Made by a program: the position numbers and the translations under genes
Notes under the pieces: model-generated
What the model was told of the DNA's origin: nothing
The model's input: only the letters and a program-made list of their open reading frames with translations
Database searches by the model: none
Shown here: positions 55,139 to 62,883 of the stretch, in pieces
Numbering within the stretch: the first letter of the stretch is position 1
Layout of the letters: every line of letters starts with the position of its first letter
Assembly (NCBI RefSeq): GCF_004341625.1
Contig: NZ_SLZG01000003.1
Span: forward strand, 247,045 to 311,044
DNA from: Rhizobium sp. BK376
GTDB lineage: Bacteria; Pseudomonadota; Alphaproteobacteria; Rhizobiales; Rhizobiaceae
Direction of reading: 5' to 3'
DNA: 64,000 bases

Positions 55139-56176
55139 GTGATCTTCCGCCAGCTTTTCGACAGCGTTTCCGGCACATATACCTACCTCATTGCCAGCCG
55201 ACGCGGCGGTGAGGCGTTGATTATCGATCCCGTGCTTGAGAAGGTCGACCGCTACCTCAAGCTCATCGAGGAGCTCGACCTCAAGCTGGTCAAGGCCGTC
55301 GACACCCATCTGCATGCCGACCACGTCACCGGACTGGGTGCTCTGCGCGACCGCACCCACTGCACGACGGTCATGGGTGAGCAGACCCTTGCCGACGTCG
55401 TTTCCATGCGCGTCACCGAAGGTGATCGTGTCTCGATCGAGGGGCTGAGCCTGGATGTGCTCTATACGCCCGGGCACACGGACGATTCCTATTCCTTCCT
55501 GATGGGCGGTCGCGTCTTCACCGGCGACACGCTGCTCATTCGCGGCACCGGCCGCACCGATTTCCAGAACGGCAATCCGCGCGACCAGTATAATTCCATC
55601 TTCAACAAGCTGCTCAAATTGCCGGATGAAACGCTGCTCTACCCCGCGCATGACTACAAGGGCGACACCGTCTCGACCATTGGCGAGGAAAAGATGTTCA
55701 ATCCGCGCCTGCGGGTAAAATCGGTCGATGAATATATCGACCTGATGAACAATCTGAACCTGCCCAATCCGAAGATGATGGATGTGGCCGTGCCGGCCAA
55801 CATCCATGTCGGCCTGCATCAGGACGAGATCGCGCGGAAGGGCTGGGCCGTTTCAGCCGCTGATGCCATGGTGCTGAGGGGCCGTCCCGACATCGCGATC
55901 GTGGACCTGCGCGAAAGGTCGGAGCGTGAAAGGCACGGAACGATCCCGGGCGCGCTGCATGCGCCCTATCCCGACTTGCTGGAAAATATCGGCATCGGCG
56001 GCGTACTGCATGAGCTGGCGGAGACGACAGGCAAGCGGATCGTCTTCTATTGCGCCTTCGGCGAGCGCTCGGCCATGGCAGTGCAGGCGGCCCAGGATGC
56101 CGGTCTCAAAGGCGCCTGCCATATCGAGGGCGGCATCGACGCCTGGAAGAAGGCGGATGGGCCGATCGTGCGGTAA
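55139..56176 (+). CDS. Persulfide dioxygenase (ETHE1-like) fused to a rhodanese domain
   Basis: The 345-residue protein joins an ETHE1-type metallo-beta-lactamase domain (about 1-235: iron ligands in THLHADHVTGLGAL, TPGHTDDSYSF, FTGDTLLIRGTGRTDF) to a rhodanese domain (about 250-345; IVDLRERSERERHGTIPGAL, active cysteine in VFYCAFGERSAM). The dioxygenase oxidises glutathione persulfide to sulfite, and rhodanese moves sulfane sulfur; fusions couple both steps. The start is GTG at 55139 with GGGAG upstream. Relatives include Blh of Agrobacterium, but no BigR-type regulator is adjacent. Confidence 0.92.
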   Translation: MIFRQLFDSVSGTYTYLIASRRGGEALIIDPVLEKVDRYLKLIEELDLKLVKAVDTHLHADHVTGLGALRDRTHCTTVMGEQTLADVVSMRVTEGDRVSIEGLSLDVLYTPGHTDDSYSFLMGGRVFTGDTLLIRGTGRTDFQNGNPRDQYNSIFNKLLKLPDETLLYPAHDYKGDTVSTIGEEKMFNPRLRVKSVDEYIDLMNNLNLPNPKMMDVAVPANIHVGLHQDEIARKGWAVSAADAMVLRGRPDIAIVDLRERSERERHGTIPGALHAPYPDLLENIGIGGVLHELAETTGKRIVFYCAFGERSAMAVQAAQDAGLKGACHIEGGIDAWKKADGPIVR

Positions 56177-56250
56177 CGATGACGCCTCGTTTTGATATGA
56201 TCGCCCTCCGGCGCGTTTTGCCCGCGTCGGCGACAAACCTGTGTCTGAAC

Positions 56251-56724
56251 TTATAGCTGAAGGCGGCTCTCGCTGACTGGCTCAGGGGCAAAAGGGATTG
56301 CCTCCTGGGGGCTCAGCAGGCCTGCCGTATCCGCGACCAGATGGGTGTCGATGAATTCCAGGTAATCGGTAATCAAGCCGCTGTCTGAAAATGTGAGCCT
56401 GTCCAGCAGCTCGGTCTCGATGACTGCGCCTGACGGAACGAAGCAGACTTTCCCGGCGCGGTGGACGAAGGCCGTGTTGCCATCGACGTGGAGGCTGATG
56501 ATGTGCAGTTCCGACAGGTCCCAGTCGTCCACGAGTGCGCCCATGGCGGCCCGCAGGGATTCTTCGCCCCGGACCAGCTGGGTGATAGGCCCCAGCTGGT
56601 TGCTTCCGGCGATACGGAAGCTGCAGTCCGGGTCGAGCATTGCGATCATGGCGTCGAGATCGTTCCTGTTTCGAGCGCTGTAGAATGTCCGAACGGTGCT
56701 TTCGAGTTCGCTGCGGTCAACCAT
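56251..56724 (-). CDS. SnoaL-like/NTF2-fold protein
   Basis: The 157-residue product has the start of the SnoaL-like cone fold (VRTFYSARNRNDLDAMIAML, DPDCSFRIAG) and alternating strands through VDGNTAFVHRAGKVCFVPSG. Such proteins are isomerases, cyclases or dehydratases or have only a binding role; no active site can be assigned. It is divergent from the lipocalin-like gene, with 92 bases between them. Confidence 0.82.
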   Translation of the reverse strand: MVDRSELESTVRTFYSARNRNDLDAMIAMLDPDCSFRIAGSNQLGPITQLVRGEESLRAAMGALVDDWDLSELHIISLHVDGNTAFVHRAGKVCFVPSGAVIETELLDRLTFSDSGLITDYLEFIDTHLVADTAGLLSPQEAIPFAPEPVSESRLQL

Positions 56725-56816
56725 CGAAATAACCCTCCTCTTCGATGAGATGAATTTGCGCTTATTTTAGCAATGTCGCAACTTATGGTACGCTTCTTTT
56801 CGAAAGGACGATCGAG

Positions 56817-57239
56817 ATGGAAAACACCGCCCTGCTCGGAACATGGAAAATGATCTCCTGGACGCGCGAGGTCGTCGCAACGGGCGAAATCGCCGATGCC
56901 ATGGGCGCAAATCCCGTCGGCTACATCGCCTATCATGCGGACGGCCGGATGATGGCGACGGTCTTTCGTCGCGACCGAGGCAAGCCCATGGCCTCGGCGC
57001 CAACCGACAAGGAAAAGATCGGGCTGTTCGACACGATGCTCGCCTATTGTGCCGCATACACTCTGGAAGACGGCAAGGTGATCCATCATGTGGAGGGAGC
57101 CTGGAACCCGATTTGGGAGATGGATCTTGTCCGTCCCTTCATGCTTGACGGCGACGAGCTTCTGATCAGCGACGCGCCAGGAATCGACCCGAGGACGGGC
57201 GAAGCCGTGATTTTCCGGCTGAGGTTTCGAAAGGTCTGA
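56817..57239 (+). CDS. Lipocalin-like domain protein
   Basis: The 140-residue product begins LLGTWKMISWTREVVATGEI and has PVGYIAYHADGRMMATVFRR, typical of the lipocalin-like (Lipocalin_5) family, a small beta-barrel. No signal peptide is visible, so it is probably cytoplasmic. Its ligand is unknown. A GAAAGGA purine site precedes the ATG. It converges with the DHA2 pump gene, 27 bases apart. Confidence 0.85.
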   Translation: MENTALLGTWKMISWTREVVATGEIADAMGANPVGYIAYHADGRMMATVFRRDRGKPMASAPTDKEKIGLFDTMLAYCAAYTLEDGKVIHHVEGAWNPIWEMDLVRPFMLDGDELLISDAPGIDPRTGEAVIFRLRFRKV

Positions 57240-57266
57240 CGTCTTTCGCAGTACCGGGCGGAAAGA

Positions 57267-58808
57267 CTATCGCTTGCCCGGTTGATCCTTGTGTTCGCCG
57301 TGATGAGTCCGCAGTGGAACCTCCGGCAGGAAGAACAGCACGATCAGGGCGAGCAGAACGATGATCGTGCCTGCGGTAAAGGTCGTTGCGACCGCGCGCC
57401 GGTAGACCACGAGAGCGGCCGCCTGTGTTTCCGGCGAGACATTGGCAAGCGCGCCCACATTGCCCTCCGTCAGCGGCGGCAGGTTCATGCCGCTCACCTG
57501 GCGCGCCAGGATGGCGCCGGAACCGGTGACGCCGATCAGGCCGCCGAGCGATCGGAAGAAGGCGAGCGTCGCCGTGCCGACGCCGCGATGGGTGAAGGGC
57601 AGGGCGTTCTGAACCGCGATCGTCATGTTCGGCATGACAAGGCCGAGACCGAGGCCGAGCGCAAAGACGGCGGGCTCGATGACGACAAAACCCTGGCTCG
57701 TTGCAGCACCCCAGGACAAGACCGCGAACGCGAGCGTCGCCAGCGTCAGTCCGAAGACCTGCGCGGGCTTGTAGCGGCCGGACCGGGGCAGCAGCACGCG
57801 ACCGTTCACCATGGACGAGATGACGACGCCGATCATCAGCGGCCCCGTTAGGAAGCCCGAATGTGCAGCGCTCACGCCCATGACCACCTGGAAGAACAGC
57901 GGGAAGAACAGGCTGGCCCCGAGCATGCCCATGAAAGCCAGTGCCATGACGACGGAAGCGACGACGAAGGTGCGATTATTGAAAAGGTCGAGCGGCAACA
58001 CGGGCTCGGGTTCGCGGCGCACATGGAAGACGAAGAATATGCCGGCCACCAGGGCCAGTGCCGCAAGACCGATGATATTGGGCGAATTCCACGGCCATTC
58101 GGAGCCGCCGAGGGCGAGGACCAGCAGGAAACTCGTCGTGCTGACGGTGAGCAGCGCCGCGCCGAGATAATCGATCCGCCGGCTATGAGACTGATGCGGC
58201 CGCTTCATCGCCCGGCCGATCATGACGAGCGCGACGGCGCCGACCGGCAGGTTGACGTAGAAGATCCAGTGCCATGACAGAAGATCGGTGATGATGCCGC
58301 CGAGAACCGGGCCGATGACGCTGCAGACGGCAAAGACCGCAGCGATCGAGCCCTGGCTGCGGCCACGCTGGGCAGGCGGAACGAGATCGCCGATGATGAT
58401 CTGAGCAAGCGGCAGCAAGCCTCCCGCACCGATACCCTGTATGGCCCGGAAGATGATCAGCTGCAGCAGGCTTTGCGCTGCGCCGCTCAGTACCGAACCG
58501 AGCAGGAAGATCAGGATTGCCACGTAGATCAACGGCTTGCGGCCATACTGGTCGCTGAGCTTGCCATATAGCGGCATGGTGCTGGTGGAGGCAAGCACAT
58601 AGGCGCTGACGACCCAGGAGAGATGCGTGATGCCGCCGAGGTCGCTGACGATGCGCGGCAGGGCGGTCGCAACGATGCTCTGGTCGATCGCGCCCAGCCC
58701 GAGAACGATCATCAGGCCCAGTATGACGGCGCGAATTTCGCGGCGATCCGGCTGTCCAGCGCCATCCTGTGGCGCAGCCGCCACCGTATTCTGCTTTCCT
58801 GTCGTCAT
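57267..58808 (-). CDS. DHA2-family multidrug efflux transporter
   Basis: The 513-residue protein has 14 predicted membrane segments, TM1 motif DQSIVATALPRIVSDLGG, motif A-like GKLSDQYGRKPLIYV, and motif C in VCSVIGPVLGGIITDLLSWH. It exports drugs with protons. I start it at ATG 58808, which overlaps the stop of the MarR gene by four bases, so the pump is translated after the regulator in one operon. The upstream open frame (to 58934) is in the MarR region and not used. Confidence 0.93.
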   Translation of the reverse strand: MTTGKQNTVAAAPQDGAGQPDRREIRAVILGLMIVLGLGAIDQSIVATALPRIVSDLGGITHLSWVVSAYVLASTSTMPLYGKLSDQYGRKPLIYVAILIFLLGSVLSGAAQSLLQLIIFRAIQGIGAGGLLPLAQIIIGDLVPPAQRGRSQGSIAAVFAVCSVIGPVLGGIITDLLSWHWIFYVNLPVGAVALVMIGRAMKRPHQSHSRRIDYLGAALLTVSTTSFLLVLALGGSEWPWNSPNIIGLAALALVAGIFFVFHVRREPEPVLPLDLFNNRTFVVASVVMALAFMGMLGASLFFPLFFQVVMGVSAAHSGFLTGPLMIGVVISSMVNGRVLLPRSGRYKPAQVFGLTLATLAFAVLSWGAATSQGFVVIEPAVFALGLGLGLVMPNMTIAVQNALPFTHRGVGTATLAFFRSLGGLIGVTGSGAILARQVSGMNLPPLTEGNVGALANVSPETQAAALVVYRRAVATTFTAGTIIVLLALIVLFFLPEVPLRTHHGEHKDQPGKR

Positions 58809-59254
58809 TTGCCGATCTCTCCGAGCGGGCCAATGGCGCCGCGAATGGCCTTGCGTTCGGATGTGGATAGCTTCGAAAGCTCGAAGGCCAGCCAGTCCGT
58901 GCGCCGGCGCTTGATATTGTCGATGACAGCGCATCCTTCAGGCGTAGCGACCAGCCCGCTGCGGCGCCCGTCCGTTGGATCAGGCGCGCTGCGGGTGACG
59001 TATCCCGCCTGTTCCATCGTCTTGATGTGGCCGCTTATCGTCGGGCCACGCAGCTTTTCCAGACGCGCCAGTTCGGCCACGCCGATCCCCGGCTGGCGGA
59101 TGATGGCGACCAGCAGCAGCGCCTGCAGCGGCGATATGTTGGGATCGTCGCTTTCACGGCGAAGCTGCCGATAGAGACGGTGGAGCACCGGGCGCAGCTC
59201 TTCCGCAAGCGCCATCGCATCTTCCATGTCCTGCAAAAGTCCGTCGATCGCCAT
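58805..59254 (-). CDS. MarR-family regulator of the efflux operon
   Basis: The 149-residue product has a winged helix (LQALLLVAIIRQPGIGVAEL, LRGPTISGHIKTMEQAGYVT, then the wing DPTDGRRSGLVATPEG) and helical dimerization ends. MarR proteins usually repress a nearby pump and let go when they bind a toxic ligand. A perfect 14-bp inverted repeat lies seven bases upstream of the start, and the DHA2 gene overlaps the stop, so autoregulated control of the pump is very likely. Confidence 0.93.
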   Translation of the reverse strand: MAIDGLLQDMEDAMALAEELRPVLHRLYRQLRRESDDPNISPLQALLLVAIIRQPGIGVAELARLEKLRGPTISGHIKTMEQAGYVTRSAPDPTDGRRSGLVATPEGCAVIDNIKRRRTDWLAFELSKLSTSERKAIRGAIGPLGEIGK

Positions 59255-59260
59255 GAGAGA

Positions 59261-59293
59261 GCCTATAGATAGGTTTCCTACCTATCTATAGGC
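59261..59293 (-). promoter_or_regulatory. MarR operator: perfect 14-bp inverted repeat
   Basis: GCCTATAGATAGGT (59261-59274) is the exact reverse complement of ACCTATCTATAGGC (59280-59293), with a five-base spacer. It is immediately ahead of the MarR start, and -10-like TATA sequence is inside it, so a bound repressor would block RNA polymerase. Confidence 0.85.
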
Positions 59294-59320
59294 CAACATT
59301 TCGCCGGAGAGCAAGCATGC

Positions 59321-59356
59321 AAAAGCCCGCGCACGGATAATTGAGCGCGGGCTTCT
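59321..59356 (-). terminator. Terminator of the low-complexity protein gene
   Basis: AGCCCGCGC and GCGCGGGCT pair around a twelve-base AT-rich loop; on the minus strand TTTT follows. It lies 23 bases after the stop of the gene at 59376-60095 and ahead of the MarR operon. Confidence 0.82.
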
Positions 59357-59375
59357 ATGAGAGAGGCGGAGCCGA

Positions 59376-60095
59376 TCAGGCGCCGGTATTCGTCGAGCTG
59401 GAGGACGTTGTGCCGGTGCTGGAAGCGGTCGAGCCGGATGCGCTTGAGTCAGCAGATCCAGCCGACGCCGCCGGCCAGCTGAGGTAATAGAACTGGTTGC
59501 CGACCTGGCCGAAATAGGATTCCTCCCCCGTGACCTTGTCGGTGTAGCTGCCGTCGCTGTTCTTGACGAAGGCGGCGTCCGAGCCGCGGGTCAGATGGGC
59601 GTTGAGAAAATCGTTCCAGTCCTGCGTCGGAACCGTGGTCGCGTCGTTGCTGGTGGTGTCCGTGCTGGTAGAACCCGTGTTGTCGGAATTATCCGGGTTC
59701 CAGGCCGTGATGGACTGGCCGGCGGTCGGGTCGGTGACCGTCAGCGTGCCATTCGCGATTGCATTCAGCATCGCCTGGGCCTGGCCGCTGTCGCCGTTCT
59801 GGACCGCGGTCTGAAGATTGCTCTGCAAAAGCGACATGAAATCGGAAGACGTCATGTCCGGATCATCGGTGCTGGCGCCGGTAGTAGGGTCGCTCGCACT
59901 GGTCTGGTCGGTAGACGGGAGACCGTTGAGCAGGCTGGTCAGCGATGCCTGGGATTGTGATGGCAGGTTGGAAACATCGCCGAAATCTCCCAGCAGGGGA
60001 TCATCAGAGCTTGAAGACGTGGGCACGTCGGTCTGCAGCATCTGCAGGGCGAGCTGGGCCGATATCAGGCGGGTTGTAGCGAGCGCGGAAACCAT
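59376..60095 (-). CDS. Ser/Thr/Asp-rich low-complexity protein, hypothetical
   Basis: The 239-residue product is highly biased: long Ser/Thr/Asp/Gly tracts (for example STDTTSNDATTVPTQDW) and a C-terminal Ser/Ala/Thr/Gly tail, with more ordered pieces SDFMSLLQSNLQTAVQNGDS, TQDWNDFLNAHLTRGSDAAF and ESYFGQVGNQFYYLSWPA. No classical signal peptide, but the acidic, low-Cys, low-Lys make-up is like type I secreted or surface proteins. No GGxGxDxxx repeats are visible. I do not recognise it. It has its own terminator and a palindrome upstream. Confidence 0.7.
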   Translation of the reverse strand: MVSALATTRLISAQLALQMLQTDVPTSSSSDDPLLGDFGDVSNLPSQSQASLTSLLNGLPSTDQTSASDPTTGASTDDPDMTSSDFMSLLQSNLQTAVQNGDSGQAQAMLNAIANGTLTVTDPTAGQSITAWNPDNSDNTGSTSTDTTSNDATTVPTQDWNDFLNAHLTRGSDAAFVKNSDGSYTDKVTGEESYFGQVGNQFYYLSWPAASAGSADSSASGSTASSTGTTSSSSTNTGA

Positions 60096-60218
60096 GAGTG
60101 CATTTTCCCTGGGTAAGGCACCCCGGCAAAATGCCGCCGGCGCCGCGATGACGGATTAAAGCTCTCCGGCAACCGTCGGCACGATGGGCAAGATGGCGCC
60201 CGCCATGGCCCGATGACC

Positions 60219-60239
60219 GGCCAATGAACTCCATTGGCC
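60219..60239. promoter_or_regulatory. GGCCAATG-N5-CATTGGCC palindrome
   Basis: A perfect 8-bp inverted repeat with five-base spacer lies 124 bases ahead of the low-complexity protein gene and 51 bases past the SDR stop. It has the form of a dimeric regulator site. It could also be an mRNA hairpin at the end of the SDR transcript, though no T run follows. Confidence 0.45.
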
Positions 60240-60289
60240 CGATCGTATGATCATAAACTTACGCGGGGCTGGCGGGATCGGCCGGCCGT

Positions 60290-61237
60290 TCAGGCTGCCT
60301 CAGGCACCGGGATCCTCAATCCCGTCAATCCCTCGGAGACGTCCCAGAGCCGCTTCCACACAGCCTTGTCCAGTGCGCGCGGTACGATCTTCGCAAGTTT
60401 CGGCGGCCCCTTGAGTTCGTAGAAGCCGTTGGGTCCATACATGGCGCCGCCCTGGGCGCTCGGCGAGGTAGCGGCGAGAAGTGTAGGCAGGGCGCCCTCG
60501 GCAGCCGAATGGGAAAGGTAAGGCTCCAGAAAACTGCCGAGCCGTTCGAGTGCGGACATGGTATCGCGATCCCATGATCGGCCGGCGCTCTGCAGGCCGG
60601 TGCGGGCATAGCCGGGATGGGCGGCCGTGCTCATCAGGTTCCAGCCGGCGGCGCGTGCGCGTCGCTCCAGCTCCAGGCTGAACATGAGCGTCGCAAGCTT
60701 CGACTGGCAGTAGGCCTTCCAGGGCGTATAGCGCTGTTTTGCCTGCAGATCGTCGAAGTCGATCCTGCCGCCCCGGTGGGCAAGGCTGCTGACCGTGACG
60801 ACGCGCGGCATGCGCGCGGCAAAGACTTTTGGCAGAAGCCTCATGTTGAGCGCGAAATGGCCGACATAGTTCGCACCGAACTGCATCTCGAACCCGTCAA
60901 CCGTTTCGTGCCGCGTCGGGATGGACATGACGCCCGCATTGTTGATCAGTAGATCGATGTGGGAAACGGAATCCGCAATGCGCCTCGCGCAATCCGCCAC
61001 CGACGAGAGGCGCGAAAGATCCAGCGGCTCGAAGGAGACTTCGGCACCGGCATGGGTTGCACGGATACTCGCGAGCACCTCGGCACCCTTTTTCTCATTG
61101 CGCGAGGCAACGATCACGCGCGCACCGGCGCCTGCAAGCGCCTTGGCCGTCTCGTAGCCGATGCCGCTGGTGGCGCCGGTGATGACTGCAATACGGCCTG
61201 TTTGCGGTGGAATATCCCTGATGGTGAAATTCGACAT
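60290..61237 (-). CDS. Short-chain dehydrogenase/reductase
   Basis: The 315-residue enzyme has the NAD(P)-binding TGATSGIGYETAKALAGAGA, the NNAG motif (LLINNAGVMSIP), Ser in VVTVSSLAHRGG and catalytic YCQSK (Y-x3-K). The length and HRGGRIDFDDLQ resemble the retinol-dehydrogenase/WW-oxidoreductase-like group of SDRs. Arg after the Rossmann strand (ASRNEK) points to NADP(H). The substrate is unknown. It is divergent from the methyltransferase-TetR pair, and the AT-rich gap between carries an inverted repeat. Confidence 0.9.
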   Translation of the reverse strand: MSNFTIRDIPPQTGRIAVITGATSGIGYETAKALAGAGARVIVASRNEKKGAEVLASIRATHAGAEVSFEPLDLSRLSSVADCARRIADSVSHIDLLINNAGVMSIPTRHETVDGFEMQFGANYVGHFALNMRLLPKVFAARMPRVVTVSSLAHRGGRIDFDDLQAKQRYTPWKAYCQSKLATLMFSLELERRARAAGWNLMSTAAHPGYARTGLQSAGRSWDRDTMSALERLGSFLEPYLSHSAAEGALPTLLAATSPSAQGGAMYGPNGFYELKGPPKLAKIVPRALDKAVWKRLWDVSEGLTGLRIPVPEAA

Positions 61238-61289
61238 TAGGTTTCTCCTCTAAGCCAGAGGTTGGGTGACCGGAGCGAAAATATAAATA

Positions 61290-61304
61290 TTGCACTTAAT
61301 GCAA
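61290..61304. promoter_or_regulatory. TTGCA-N5-TGCAA inverted repeat in an AT-rich divergent promoter
   Basis: The dyad lies 53 bases ahead of the SDR start, inside a stretch rich in A/T (61280-61330) within the 219-base divergent region. It may be the operator of the TetR protein coded nearby, or a LysR/other site. Confidence 0.4.
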
Positions 61305-61456
61305 AAATACAATAGTTATAATTATGCATTTGGATATCGCGCCATTGTGACGTGAAATTGCCATGGCTGGAGGCCTTCATGCCTTTGAATTGCCACGCTG
61401 TTCCGCCCTACCTCTGCGCCATATTCGAAATCGTCGTCAAAGATTGGATAGTCTCA

Positions 61457-62173
61457 ATGAATGCAGTTTCGGCCACGGCATGCTCCGATTTCGTGCAGTT
61501 CTTCCGCTCCTGGATCACCAATCCCCGGCAGGTTTCGGCAATCGCACCATCGGGAGAAACGCTTGCGCGGATCATGACGCGGGAAATTGCGATGGAGAAC
61601 GGTCGTGTGTTGGAACTTGGGCCGGGAACCGGCGTCTTCACGCGGGCTCTTCTCTCCCGTGGCATCGATGAAGCGGATCTTACGCTCATCGAATTCGGCT
61701 CCAAGTTTGCCGATGTCCTGAAGGAGCGTTTTCCGCATGCTCGGGTGCTGCAGATGGACGCGTCCCGGATTGCCCAATGCGGCTTGTTTGAGAACTCGCC
61801 CTTTGGTGCCGTTGTCAGCGGGCTGCCGCTTCTTTCGATGCCGCCGCTGATGATCACCGGCATCGTGGGCGGCGCCTTCAGCGTCCTGAAGTCAGGAGGC
61901 GCCTTCTATCAGTTTACCTATGGCCCGCGTTGCCCGGTGCCGCGCTATATCCTCGATCGGCTTGGCCTTGACGCTGTCTGTGTCGGCGGAACAGTGCGAA
62001 ACCTGCCTCCCGCCAGCGTCTACCGGATTTCGCGTCGAAAGCCGCTTGAGGTCTCGCCTCGCAAGCACAGATATCGTAGCAGGGATGTGAACGCCGATAT
62101 CGCGACACTTGCTGCCGAACTGGCAGCCAGAAGCAATGCGATGGAGGCGGCGGGGACGGAATCGAGACTTTAA
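61457..62173 (+). CDS. Class I SAM-dependent methyltransferase, PmtA/COG3963-like
   Basis: The 238-residue product has the SAM-binding motif RVLELGPGTGVFTRALLSRG near residue 54 and the upstream block FFRSWITNPRQVSAIAPSG seen in phospholipid N-methyltransferases of the PmtA type, which turn phosphatidylethanolamine into phosphatidylcholine. The middle FGAVVSGLPLLSMPP fits the same group. The main rhizobial pmtA is probably elsewhere; here the function is inferred. ATG at 61457 is preferred, although the open frame begins at 61352; the ribosome site is weak. The stop overlaps the TetR start (TAATG). Confidence 0.8.
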   Translation: MNAVSATACSDFVQFFRSWITNPRQVSAIAPSGETLARIMTREIAMENGRVLELGPGTGVFTRALLSRGIDEADLTLIEFGSKFADVLKERFPHARVLQMDASRIAQCGLFENSPFGAVVSGLPLLSMPPLMITGIVGGAFSVLKSGGAFYQFTYGPRCPVPRYILDRLGLDAVCVGGTVRNLPPASVYRISRRKPLEVSPRKHRYRSRDVNADIATLAAELAARSNAMEAAGTESRL

Positions 62174-62823
62174 TGGCAGACGACAGGCATATGGACGGGG
62201 ATGTGAGGGAAGGTCGCCGCGAGCGCAAGCGGCGCCAGACGCGGGAACGCATTGAGCAGGCGGCCATGAGACTCTTCCTTGAGCGCGGCTTCGAGGCAAC
62301 GACGATCGAGGATATCACGGAGGCGGCTGACGTCTCCAAGCGCAGCTTCTTCGACTATTTTCCAAGCAAGGAAGAGGTTGTCTTTGCCTGGCAGGATGCC
62401 TTTGCCGATGGGCTCGCGGCCGCCATTTCCGCCCGGCCTGCCGGCGAGCCGGTCGTCAAGGTCATCGAGGAATCCCTGACCTCAGCCATCGTTGCCGCTG
62501 CCGATCCGCAGAGCATGGCGCTCGGCGATCTTATCCGCAACACGCCGGCGCTCTGCGCCCGCGACCAGCTCAAATACACCAAGCTCGAGCAGAAATTGAC
62601 CGAGGCGCTGTCTGCACGCACGGGCGATAGCGAGGAAGAGCGTTTTCGGATGCGTCTTCTCTCCGCCATCGTCGTCGGTGCAATGCGCGCCGGCGGTGAA
62701 AGATGGCACCAAATGCCAGAAAAGGGGCCGCTCGAGGCCTTCGCACGTGAGATCTTCCGCGACCTCTGGAAGGTGCTGGCAAGCTTCGGTAAAGAGATCA
62801 ACTCTGAGAGTGTTAAAGGTTGA
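62173..62823 (+). CDS. TetR-family regulator
   Basis: The 216-residue protein has a TetR DNA-binding domain (RRQTRERIEQAAMRLFLERG, FEATTIEDITEAADVSKRSF, FDYFPSKEEVVFAW) and a helical ligand domain with no known signature. It overlaps the methyltransferase stop by one base, so the two are cotranscribed. By position it may control that gene and the divergent SDR gene through a site such as 61290-61304. Confidence 0.92.
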   Translation: MADDRHMDGDVREGRRERKRRQTRERIEQAAMRLFLERGFEATTIEDITEAADVSKRSFFDYFPSKEEVVFAWQDAFADGLAAAISARPAGEPVVKVIEESLTSAIVAAADPQSMALGDLIRNTPALCARDQLKYTKLEQKLTEALSARTGDSEEERFRMRLLSAIVVGAMRAGGERWHQMPEKGPLEAFAREIFRDLWKVLASFGKEINSESVKG

Positions 62824-62830
62824 CCCCACA

Positions 62831-62883
62831 GCAATTCCAGCAAAAGTGTCAAACGGTTTTGCGTTCGGAATTGCGTCAAAACT
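62831..62883. repeat. Dispersed palindromic repeat, copy B
   Basis: The copy begins with GCAATTCC (62831-62838) and holds the inverted end GGAATTGC (62867-62874), giving a 44-base palindromic unit; a short tail (GTCAAAACTC) is shared with the copy at 8839-8890. It sits between the convergent TetR and LysR genes. Confidence 0.65.
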
